From contig NZ_BCUS01000019.1 of NCBI RefSeq assembly GCF_001591345.1, forward strand, positions 1-64,000: DNA of 64,000 nucleotides, given 5' to 3'. Below, one piece after another: positions 57,082 to 64,000 of this stretch. Both the position numbers and the translations under genes were made by a program. The number at the start of each line of letters is the position of its first letter. Position 1 is the first letter of the stretch. Under the pieces are notes generated by a model. That model made no database searches, was not told where the DNA came from, and saw nothing but the letters and a program-made list of their open reading frames with translations. This DNA is from Variovorax boronicumulans NBRC 103145 (lineage in GTDB: Bacteria; Pseudomonadota; Gammaproteobacteria; Burkholderiales; Burkholderiaceae_C).

Positions 57082-59739
57082 TTGAAAACCGTCAAGCCGC
57101 TGCGGCTGAGCGTCATCACACGCCCCTTCCTGCGGGGCCGCCAGCAACGCCTCGGCGTCACGCTGATGGGCATGGTGTCGATGGACGCCGCGCCCGTGCT
57201 GCTGCCCGAGCCGGAGTTCTGGAAGATCGCCGCCGAAGAGCTCGGCCCCACGGGCGCCATCGACCTGGGCATTCCCAAACCCCACGCCGAGTTCCTGGCC
57301 ACCGGCCACGCTTACACGCACCATCAGGACGACAAGACCGCCTGCGCCGTCGCGATGCGCGTGGGTGAGTTGGCGCGCCAGCTGCTGGTGTTCGGCGACC
57401 GCTTCTGGCTCGACGGCCGCGCCACCGCGCCGCAGCCCTTCGAATTGATGCGGCTCGACGCCACGCGCGCCTACGGCGGCCCCGGCTTTGCCGAGAACCC
57501 GCAGGGCATCGGCCACGCGCACGAGACCGTCAACGGCCTGCAGGTGCAGCGCCTGCCGAACATCGAAGACCCGCAGCAGCGCATCGACCGGCCCGAGCGC
57601 GAGACCGAGCCGGCCGGCTTCGGCCCGATCGAGCTGACCCGGCCCAGCCGCATGCGCCTGATCGGCCGGCAGTACGACGGCCACTGGCGCGAGCATCTGT
57701 TCCCCGGTTTTGCGGAAGACATGGACTGGCGCTTCTTCAACGCCGCACCGTCGCCGCAGCGCTGGCCCGCGCGCGACTACATTCCCGGCGGCACGCCCTA
57801 CGAGATCTGGCACATGCACCCCACGCAGCCGGTGCAGCGCGGGCGCCTGCCCAACTGGCGTGCGCGCGCCTTCATCGCACGCCGAAGCGGAGCCGGCCGC
57901 GAACCCGAGCAGTTCGACGAAGTGCCGATGCGTCTCACCACGGCGTGGTTCTTTCCGCACCGCGGGCAGGTGGCGCTGATCCACCAGGGCGAGATCGACA
58001 TCGTGGAAGACGACGCCGACGACGTGACCCATGTGATGCCGGCCATCGAAGCCGCGGGCGATGCACCGCGTCCGCTGGCGCACTACTTCGCCCTCCTCCA
58101 GCGCCGCTGCGATCCCGAGACCGGCGCGCTGCATGCGGCCCGAGACGACGAGCTGCTGCCCGCGCAGGCCATCGGTCCCTGGCTCGACACGCTGGACGAC
58201 GGCGAGGAATCCGCGTTGGTGCGCAACATGCGCGAGCGTGGTGACCGGCTGCGCGCGGACCTGATGCAGCAGGCGCGCGAGGCCGGCCACGATCCGCGTC
58301 TGCTGCGCGAACGGCCGCTGCCCGAGCCTTTTCGCAAGGCACCGACGCTCGCCGAGCTGCCCGAGTTCATCGAGCGCACGCGGCGCTTCACGCAGGACCA
58401 GCGCCAGGCGCTCGACGACGGGCGGCGCGAGCTGAAACGTGCGGGGCAACTCAATGCGGCCGAGTCACGCCAGGTCGGCTTCGACTCCGCAGAGCTGGTC
58501 TCGAACATCGACCGCACCACGACCAAGGGCCCGCCCGCCTTCGACGCGCAGACCGTGCTGCAGGGCATGTTCGGCATCGCCGCCGCTACGGGCACGTCCG
58601 CGCTGCCGCCCGCGCAGCAGCAGGCCTTCGCGGAGGTCGTCGAGAAAGGCCAGCGCGGGCTGATCGACATGTACCGGATGGGCGCGCAGCACCAGTCGCC
58701 CGCCGACGTGCTCGAAGGCGAACGTGCCGCCGAAGCACGCCGGCGCGTGCAGGAGGCAATGACCACCACGCGCGACCTCTCGGAGATGGACCTCACCGGC
58801 GCCGACCTGTCGGGCATGGACCTGCGCGGTGCGCGCCTGCACCGCACGCTGCTCGAACACGCGAACCTCGAAGGCGCCCGGCTCGATGGCGCGGATGCCA
58901 CCGAGGCCGTGCTCGTGCGTGCGCGCCTTTCGCGGGCCTCGCTCGCGGGCTGCGTGCTGCACCGCGCGAACCTCAGCCTGGCCCGTTGCGTCCGCACCGT
59001 GTTCACCGGCGCGCAGCTGCACCACACCGCGCTCGAGCAGACGCACTTCGACCATTGCGACTTCTCGCAGGCCTCGCTGGAGCATCTGACCGTGCTCGGC
59101 CTGCAGGTCGACCACTGCCGCTTCGATGCAACACGCCTTTCCTACGTGACCTTCCTCGAGCAGACGCGCCTGCAGGACTGCAGCTTTCGCAACGCCGTGC
59201 TCCACAAGGTCGGCCTGATCTCGTGCATCGCCGAGCGGCTCGACTTCAGCGGCGCCCGGCTCGAAGCCTGCGCTTGGGCCCACACGCCGGGCGACACCGG
59301 CATCGTCTTTCGCGGCGCGACCCTGCACACCACCTGCTTCGTCGGCACCAGCAGCCTGCGCACCATGGACTTCGAAGACGCGACGCTGGTGCAATGCGGC
59401 CTGCGCGAGATGCCGCTGGACGGCGCGCGTTTCGTGCGTGCCACGCTCGACACCTGCGACCTGTCGGCCTGCAGCCTCACCGGCGCCGACCTCAGCGGCT
59501 GCGATGCGCCCGAAAGCCTTTTCATCCGCGCCGACTTCACGCAGGCCTCGCTGCGCGGCGCCAACCTCATGCACGCCAGCCTACAAAAAGCCCGCCTGGT
59601 CCGCACCGACCTGCGCGAGGCCAACCTGTTCCGCGCCGACGTCTCGCAGACCCTGATCGACAGCGTGACCGACACGCACGGCGCGCACCTCGAACAGGCC
59701 AAGACCCTCCCGCGCCGCGCCGCGGACCCGGTGCGATGA
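57082..59739 (+). CDS. DUF2169 type VI accessory protein with C-terminal pentapeptide repeats
   Basis: 885 aa, TTG start at 57082. Residues about 10-310 are DUF2169 (VITRPFLRGRQQRLGVTLMG; GPTGAIDLGIPKPHAEFLATGHAY; GFGPIELTRPSRMRLIGRQYDGHW; YEIWHMHPTQPVQRGRLP), a domain found in adaptors that load effectors on VgrG. Residues about 570-870 are pentapeptide repeats, A(D/N)LxG type, forming a right-handed square helix (DLTGADLSGMDLRGARLHRT and on), with an unusual number of Cys. The two modules are joined in one chain. It could be adaptor plus cargo, or an adaptor with a recognition helix. Confidence 0.88.
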   Translation: MKTVKPLRLSVITRPFLRGRQQRLGVTLMGMVSMDAAPVLLPEPEFWKIAAEELGPTGAIDLGIPKPHAEFLATGHAYTHHQDDKTACAVAMRVGELARQLLVFGDRFWLDGRATAPQPFELMRLDATRAYGGPGFAENPQGIGHAHETVNGLQVQRLPNIEDPQQRIDRPERETEPAGFGPIELTRPSRMRLIGRQYDGHWREHLFPGFAEDMDWRFFNAAPSPQRWPARDYIPGGTPYEIWHMHPTQPVQRGRLPNWRARAFIARRSGAGREPEQFDEVPMRLTTAWFFPHRGQVALIHQGEIDIVEDDADDVTHVMPAIEAAGDAPRPLAHYFALLQRRCDPETGALHAARDDELLPAQAIGPWLDTLDDGEESALVRNMRERGDRLRADLMQQAREAGHDPRLLRERPLPEPFRKAPTLAELPEFIERTRRFTQDQRQALDDGRRELKRAGQLNAAESRQVGFDSAELVSNIDRTTTKGPPAFDAQTVLQGMFGIAAATGTSALPPAQQQAFAEVVEKGQRGLIDMYRMGAQHQSPADVLEGERAAEARRRVQEAMTTTRDLSEMDLTGADLSGMDLRGARLHRTLLEHANLEGARLDGADATEAVLVRARLSRASLAGCVLHRANLSLARCVRTVFTGAQLHHTALEQTHFDHCDFSQASLEHLTVLGLQVDHCRFDATRLSYVTFLEQTRLQDCSFRNAVLHKVGLISCIAERLDFSGARLEACAWAHTPGDTGIVFRGATLHTTCFVGTSSLRTMDFEDATLVQCGLREMPLDGARFVRATLDTCDLSACSLTGADLSGCDAPESLFIRADFTQASLRGANLMHASLQKARLVRTDLREANLFRADVSQTLIDSVTDTHGAHLEQAKTLPRRAADPVR

Positions 59740-60860
59740 CACCGGCCGAGCTGGCAGCGAAGATCCGCGGCGGCGACCACATCCAGGACCAGGACTTCCA
59801 GGGCATGGACTTCGATGGCATGGACCTGCGCGGTGGCAGCTTCGGTGCCTGCGACTTCCGCCGCGCGAACCTGCGTGGCGCGCGGCTGGGCGAATCGGTG
59901 TTCGACAGCTGCCGCTTCGACGACGCAGTACTCGATTCCGCCGACCTGCAGCACGCCGCCTTCCACCGCTGCGCCCTGCCCCGCGCGTGCCTGCAATCTG
60001 CGGCGATGGCCCACGCGGTCTTCTCCGAAGCCGACCTGAGCGGCGTCGACATGAGCGCGGCGCAGGCGGGCCAGGCCACCTTTCACCAGAGCACGCTCGA
60101 CGGCGCGGGCTTCGAGCGCGCGGACCTCACGAAGGCGGTGTTCGGCGAATGCCGCCTCGACGGCACGCGCTTCGACGACACGGCGCTGAACACCACCGTC
60201 TTCTACCGCGCGGCGCTGCGCGGCACGCGCTTCAAAGGTGCGAGCTTCCACAACGTGATCTTCGGCGAGGCCGACCTCGCGGGGCAGGACTTCTCGGCGC
60301 AGTCGTTCCATCTGTGCCAGTTCATCGATGCCGACCTCACGGGTTGCAACTTCGCCGGCGCGCGCTTGAGCCAATGCAACTTCAAGGGCGCGAAGCTCGA
60401 AGGCGCGGTGCTGTCGGGCGTGCAGGCGCCGCAGTGCTTGTTTCCCGAAGCCGACCTGCGCCGGGTGGATGCGCGCGGCGGGCACTTCGACCAGAGCCTG
60501 TGGGTCGGTGCCCGGCTCGACGACGCCGACCTGTCGGACGCGCGGCTCGAACAGTGCGTGTTCCACCGCGCGAGCTGCCGCCGCACCGTGTTCGCCCGCA
60601 GCCACCTCGTGTACGCGGATTTCTCGTACGCCGACCTCGCCGATGCCGACCTGCGCGGCGCCACCTTCCACCGCACCCAGATGCACCGCGCGATCGAGAC
60701 CGGCGTGCGCTGGAGCGACCGCCTCGGCGTGCTCGACAGCGACCCGGCGCTGTTCGAGGCCGAGCGCTTTTCCGCCGCCCGCGCGAACCGCCCGCAACGC
60801 GCCGGCCGCGACACCTTCGGCCGGCCGCTGCCGCCCGATCCACAGGACACCCCGCCATGA
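59736..60860 (+). CDS. Pentapeptide repeat protein of the vgrG island
   Basis: 374 aa, ATG overlapping the DUF2169 stop (ATGA). After a short N-terminal segment (TPAELAAKIRGGDHIQDQ) almost the entire chain, residues 20-325, is pentapeptide repeats: FDGMDLRGGSFGACDFRRAN and on to ADLADADLRGATFHRTQM. It ends with a basic, disordered tail (RPQRAGRDTFGRPLPPDP). It resembles the C-terminal half of the gene before it, so the two helices may come from duplication. Pentapeptide proteins can mimic DNA and bind gyrase, but no such activity can be read here. Confidence 0.88.
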   Translation: MTPAELAAKIRGGDHIQDQDFQGMDFDGMDLRGGSFGACDFRRANLRGARLGESVFDSCRFDDAVLDSADLQHAAFHRCALPRACLQSAAMAHAVFSEADLSGVDMSAAQAGQATFHQSTLDGAGFERADLTKAVFGECRLDGTRFDDTALNTTVFYRAALRGTRFKGASFHNVIFGEADLAGQDFSAQSFHLCQFIDADLTGCNFAGARLSQCNFKGAKLEGAVLSGVQAPQCLFPEADLRRVDARGGHFDQSLWVGARLDDADLSDARLEQCVFHRASCRRTVFARSHLVYADFSYADLADADLRGATFHRTQMHRAIETGVRWSDRLGVLDSDPALFEAERFSAARANRPQRAGRDTFGRPLPPDPQDTPP

Positions 60861-61543
60861 ACCACCGCGCCGTTCGCGAAACCGTTTCGCCGCCGTCGAA
60901 TACGCCCGAGACCGAGATGCACGCACTGCTGCGCAAGCCGCTGCCTGCGCAAGCCGCACCGGCCTGGACCGGCAGCGCGCTCGGCACCGTCGTGCAATCG
61001 CTGCCCGACGGCCGCTTCGTCGTCGAGCCGCAGCCGAGCGGCGCGCCCTGGCATTGCCCGCGCGCCGCGAGCTGCCTGTTGCAGCCCGCCGTGGGCGATG
61101 TCGTGCTCGTGGCCGGTCCGCAGCGCGACCAGCTGTTCCTGATCGCCGTCGTCACGCAGGCCGACCCCAGCCAGTCGCAACTCGTGGCCGACGGCGACCT
61201 CACGATCCGCTCGCGCCGCGGCGGCATCGCGCTGCAGGCGTCGTCTTTCGCGCTTCAGGCCGACAAAGCGACCGTCGACATCACCGACATGGCCTACCGC
61301 GGCGCCGAAGTGCGCGTGACCACGCTGGTCGCCCGCTTTGTGGGCCGCACGCTCGAGACCGTGCTCGACCGACTGAGCCTGCTCACGCGCTCGAGCTTTC
61401 GCCTCACCGAAGAGGTCGAGCAGGTGCGCGCGGGCCAGATCGACATGCAGGCCTCGCAGAGCCTGCGACTGCACGCCAAGAACACCTTCGTCACCAGCCA
61501 GGCGCTGGTGAAGGTCGACGCCGAACAGATCCACATGGGTTGA
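60857..61543 (+). CDS. DUF3540 type VI accessory protein
   Basis: 228 aa, ATG overlapping the previous stop by 4 bp. DUF3540 pattern: GTVVQSLPDGRFVVEPQPSG, AASCLLQPAVGDVVLVAGPQRDQLFLIAVV, then a beta-helical region like the VgrG needle (ADGDLTIRSRRGGIALQASS; TLETVLDRLSLLTRSSFRLTE) ending with LRLHAKNTFVTSQALVKVDAEQIHMG. It regularly accompanies DUF2169 and DUF4150 genes and probably forms part of the spike or its loading complex. Confidence 0.85.
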   Translation: MNHRAVRETVSPPSNTPETEMHALLRKPLPAQAAPAWTGSALGTVVQSLPDGRFVVEPQPSGAPWHCPRAASCLLQPAVGDVVLVAGPQRDQLFLIAVVTQADPSQSQLVADGDLTIRSRRGGIALQASSFALQADKATVDITDMAYRGAEVRVTTLVARFVGRTLETVLDRLSLLTRSSFRLTEEVEQVRAGQIDMQASQSLRLHAKNTFVTSQALVKVDAEQIHMG

Positions 61544-61564
61544 TATCGACAAGGAGCCAGAACC

Positions 61565-61951
61565 ATGTTCGCCAACGCACAGATGATGGGAATGGACCTC
61601 GCGTTTCCCGATGTCTGCAAGACACCGCCCGCGCTGCCCGTGCCCTACCCCAACATCGCACTAGGGCCGACGGCCCTGCCCAACGCCTGGAACATCCTGT
61701 ACGGCGGCACGCCCGTGCACAACATGGCGACCACCACGCCGATCACCAACGGCGACAACGCCGGCGTGCTCATGGGCGTGGTGTCGCAGACCGTGATGGG
61801 GCCGTCGCGCCACATCACCGGCGCGTTCACGGTGCTGCTCAAGGGCACGCCCTGCACGCGCATGACCAGCCTGGCGGTGCAGAACCGCTGCAACATCGTG
61901 GGCATGCGCATCGTGCCCAGCCAGTTCAAGGTGCTGGTGCTGGCCCCCTGA
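61565..61951 (+). CDS. DUF4150 PAAR-like spike-tip protein
   Basis: 128 aa. PAAR-like DUF4150 domain: AFPDVCKTPPALPVPYPNIA, TPVHNMATTTPITNGDNAGV, GAFTVLLKGTPCTRMTSLAVQNRCN. It caps the VgrG trimer with a sharp, metal-stabilised cone; the His/Cys residues (H in PVHNM, Cys in KGTPCTR) are candidate ligands. There is no C-terminal toxin extension. Ribosome site aaggag lies 5' of the ATG. Last gene of the island. Confidence 0.9.
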   Translation: MFANAQMMGMDLAFPDVCKTPPALPVPYPNIALGPTALPNAWNILYGGTPVHNMATTTPITNGDNAGVLMGVVSQTVMGPSRHITGAFTVLLKGTPCTRMTSLAVQNRCNIVGMRIVPSQFKVLVLAP

Positions 61952-61966
61952 AACAGCGCTGGAGGC

Positions 61967-62953
61967 TCAGTCGAGCTTGACGCCCGCCGTGCGGATCACC
62001 TTGCCCCACTTGGTGGTCTCGGACGCGACGAAGGCGTCGAACTCCTCGGGCGTGCTGCCCGCGGGGAAGGTGCCCATGGCATCGAGCTTGGCGCGCGTCT
62101 CGTCGCTCTTGATGATGCGCGCCACCTCCTCCGACATGCGCTTGACGATCTCGCGCGGCGTGCCCGCCGGTGCCAGCATGCCGGCCCAGGTGCTGCCGGT
62201 GAAGCCCGCGAAGCCTTGCTCGATGAAGGTGGGCACGTCGGGCACGGCCGGCAGGCGCTTGTCGCCGGCCACGCCGATCAGCCGCACCTTGCCGGCCTTG
62301 CCCTGGTTGATGAGGCCCGTGGGCGCATCGAAGAACAGCTGGATCTGCCCGCCCATCAGGTCGGTCAGCGCAGGCACCGCGCCGCGGTACGGGATGTGGA
62401 TCATGTAGGTCTGCGTGAGCGACTTCCACAGCTCGCTCGTGAGGTGCGCGGCCGAGCCGTTGCCCGACGAGCCGAAACTCACCTTGCCGGGGTGCTTGCG
62501 TGCGTAGTCGATGAGTTCACGCGCGGTCTTGAACGGCGCGTCGTTGTTGACCGCTGCGAGCAGCGGCGACACGCCCATCAACGACACGCCCACGAGGTCC
62601 TTGCGCGGGTCGTAGGGCAGCTTGGGGTACAGCGTGGTGTTGGCCGTGTAGGCCGCGATGACGACACCGAAGGTGCTGCCGTCGGGCGCGGCCTTGGCCA
62701 CGGCATCGACGCCGATCAGGCTGTTGGCGCCGGGCTTGTTGTCGATCACCACCGGCTGGCCGAGGCGCGTCTGCAGGCCCGCCTGCACCAGCCGCGCCAT
62801 CTGGTCGGTGAAGCCGCCCGGCGTGTAGGGCACGACGATGCGGATCGGCTTGCTCGGCCAGGCGCTCTGCGCGAAAGACGGCGCGGCGAGGCTGGCTGCG
62901 GCGGCGGCCGTGGCAAGAGAAAAACGGCGGCGGGAGAGCGTGGCGTGCGGCAT
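61967..62953 (-). CDS. Bug family tripartite tricarboxylate transporter substrate-binding protein
   Basis: 328 aa. The ATG at 62953 gives a signal SRRRFSLATAAAAASLAAPSFAQS with twin arginines, possibly Tat. Bug motifs: WPSKPIRIVVPYTPGGFTDQMAR, GQPVVIDNKPGANSLIGVD, KVSFGSSGNGSAAHLTSELW, and VPYRG-type loop (HIPYRGAVPALTDLMGG). No transporter or enzyme gene adjoins it in the window. It converges on the vgrG island with 15 bp between stops. Confidence 0.92.
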   Translation of the reverse strand: MPHATLSRRRFSLATAAAAASLAAPSFAQSAWPSKPIRIVVPYTPGGFTDQMARLVQAGLQTRLGQPVVIDNKPGANSLIGVDAVAKAAPDGSTFGVVIAAYTANTTLYPKLPYDPRKDLVGVSLMGVSPLLAAVNNDAPFKTARELIDYARKHPGKVSFGSSGNGSAAHLTSELWKSLTQTYMIHIPYRGAVPALTDLMGGQIQLFFDAPTGLINQGKAGKVRLIGVAGDKRLPAVPDVPTFIEQGFAGFTGSTWAGMLAPAGTPREIVKRMSEEVARIIKSDETRAKLDAMGTFPAGSTPEEFDAFVASETTKWGKVIRTAGVKLD

Positions 62954-63057
62954 GGTCGGGAACCCTTCGGATGGCATGGATCGGACCATTCTCGAAGCGC
63001 GCTCCTGCGCCGGCGCTCAGGGTTTGTCCCCGACGGGACAACGGTACTTTGGCGTGC

Positions 63058-64000
63058 TCAGAGCGGCAGGATGTCGCGCGAGCGTCCGTCGTCACCGAGC
63101 CAGGCCTCGAACTCGTCCGACATCCGCATCGCCTCGCGCGTGGCCTGGCCCCAGGCTGTGATGCGCGCCTGCGCGTCGTTCGCGAAGCGGATGAAATCCT
63201 TGCGGTCCGGCAGCTTGCCGTGCGGCAGCGTCTTCACCCACTCGGGATTCGGCGCCAGCACCACCATGCGGTCGAGAAAGCGCGTCGACTTGTGGCGCCA
63301 GCGCAGCCCCTTGTCAAGCCAGCCCGGCACCACGGCCTGCTGGAAGTGCGGGTACAGCACGATGCCTTCGTCGGCGGGCTGGTAGTCCAGGTGCAGGTGG
63401 TAGTCGGTGATGCCGCCGTCCCAGTAGGCGCCGCGCGGCGCGCCCGGAATGTCGTGCACCGCCGCCAGCAGGAACGGAATGGAGCACGAGGCCTGCAGCA
63501 CCCGGTTGAAGTTGGCCTCGCTCAGCGCGTGCTGGCGCGTGCGGAAGTCGGTCGTGCCGAAGGGCAAGGCCGCGCCGGGCGTGGAAAACACGCAGCGCTC
63601 CAGCCAGGCGCCCAGGCTCTTGCGGTGCAGGCTGTTGCTCGCGAAGGCGCCCAGGTAGCCGACCGGCGTGCGCGCCCTGCCCTCGCGCCCCAGGATGTGG
63701 CGCCCGCGCGAGGTCACCACATGCAGCCGGTAGCGCGCATGGCCCAGCACCTCGCCGATGCGTCCGCCATAGAAGGTGTCGAGGCTCTCCGCGAAACGTT
63801 CGCTGAGCTGGTGCGGACTGAGCCGCTTCTGGCCCGGCGGCACTTCGAACTGCTGGCGCACATAGTCGTGCTCGAAGCGCCCGAAGGCCGCCTCGGGGTC
63901 CGACAGGCACGCCGTGGCCAGCCGCCACGCCCCGATCGACGCGCCCACCAGGTCCACCGGCTGGTTCGACTGCGTGAGCCAGCGCCCGAAGATGAAGCGA
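63058..64000 (-). CDS. Patatin-like phospholipase family protein (5' end outside window)
   Basis: The frame is open to the right edge: codons before the GTG at 63957 read RFIFGRWLTQSNQPVDLVG, so the N-terminus (with the oxyanion GGGxxG) lies beyond 64000. Visible: the nucleophile elbow GASIGAW (Gly-x-Ser-x-Gly) and the catalytic Asp in YWDGGITDYHLH (DGG), the Ser-Asp dyad of patatins. The C-terminal part has FLDRMVVLAPNPEWVKTLPHG and a basic helix. Likely a lipid acyl hydrolase. Confidence 0.85.
   Translation of the reverse strand, partial: RFIFGRWLTQSNQPVDLVGASIGAWRLATACLSDPEAAFGRFEHDYVRQQFEVPPGQKRLSPHQLSERFAESLDTFYGGRIGEVLGHARYRLHVVTSRGRHILGREGRARTPVGYLGAFASNSLHRKSLGAWLERCVFSTPGAALPFGTTDFRTRQHALSEANFNRVLQASCSIPFLLAAVHDIPGAPRGAYWDGGITDYHLHLDYQPADEGIVLYPHFQQAVVPGWLDKGLRWRHKSTRFLDRMVVLAPNPEWVKTLPHGKLPDRKDFIRFANDAQARITAWGQATREAMRMSDEFEAWLGDDGRSRDILPL

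Noticed and set aside
58789-60700. Tandem DNA repeats in the pentapeptide genes
   Set aside because: Periodicity is at the protein level (five residues) and DNA units are not identical; not a mobile or satellite repeat.

Overview
The window is a 64 kb piece of a GC-rich bacterial chromosome. The gene content suggests a betaproteobacterium of the order Burkholderiales, most like Comamonadaceae (Variovorax or relatives). Reasons are the two Bug-type tricarboxylate-transporter binding proteins, the many LysR regulators beside small catabolic operons, the mltG-tmk-holB-pilZ-tatD block, and the YbgC-GNAT fusion. This placement comes from gene families and order, not from a phylogeny. I saw no rRNA, tRNA, CRISPR array, insertion sequence or phage integrase.

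Layout. 1-6.1 kb: a sulfur-flavoured island with an amino acid ABC ATPase, two paralogous binding proteins, a luciferase-like monooxygenase, an exported rhodanese and a YeeE/YedE thiosulfate-type transporter. 6.3-11.6 kb: a complete peptide/glutathione-type ABC importer (binding protein, two permeases, one fused double ATPase). 11.6-17.3 kb, minus strand: an acyl-CoA-synthetase/GNAT protein acetyltransferase, then a DUF4105 membrane protein overlapping a lipase-like lipoprotein. 17.4-18.9 kb: homoserine dehydrogenase preceded by what looks like a complete transcription attenuator, with a leader peptide rich in Met, Ile and Thr. 19-25.7 kb: MOSC protein, glutamine amidotransferase, a redoxin gene with an amber codon at position 3, a CMD-family protein and its AraC regulator, then an M20 amidohydrolase with a Bug receptor and a LysR regulator.

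25.7-35.7 kb: a BvgS/BvgA-like two-component system divergent from a chaperone-usher pilus cluster. The cluster has two DUF1120 pilins, each behind the same hairpin/oligo-T module, then chaperone, usher, a third pilin-like subunit and an OmpR-type regulator with a degenerate receiver. 35.7-40.2 kb: a purine/urate catabolic block with LysR, MFS transporter, uraD, an exported transthyretin-like protein, uraH and a CDA-type deaminase. 40.3-43.4 kb: a TetR regulator fused to the tail of an acyl-CoA synthetase, a LysR/RidA divergent pair and a GC-poorer orphan membrane protein. 43.4-49.1 kb: housekeeping, with mltG-tmk-holB-pilZ then tatD-ankyrin on the minus strand and ygfZ divergent. 50-54 kb: a three-gene operon (exported hydratase, alpha/beta hydrolase, thioesterase-GNAT fusion) divergent from an iron alcohol dehydrogenase. 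54.3-62 kb: a type VI secretion vgrG island (VgrG, small membrane protein, DUF2169-pentapeptide protein, second pentapeptide protein, DUF3540, PAAR-like DUF4150) with no recognisable toxin or immunity gene. 62-64 kb: another Bug receptor and a patatin-like protein that runs off the right edge.

The observations I would follow first are the homoserine dehydrogenase attenuator, the duplicated hairpin/oligo-T module before both pilins, the vgrG island with two long pentapeptide proteins, and the TetR/AMP-binding-domain fusion.
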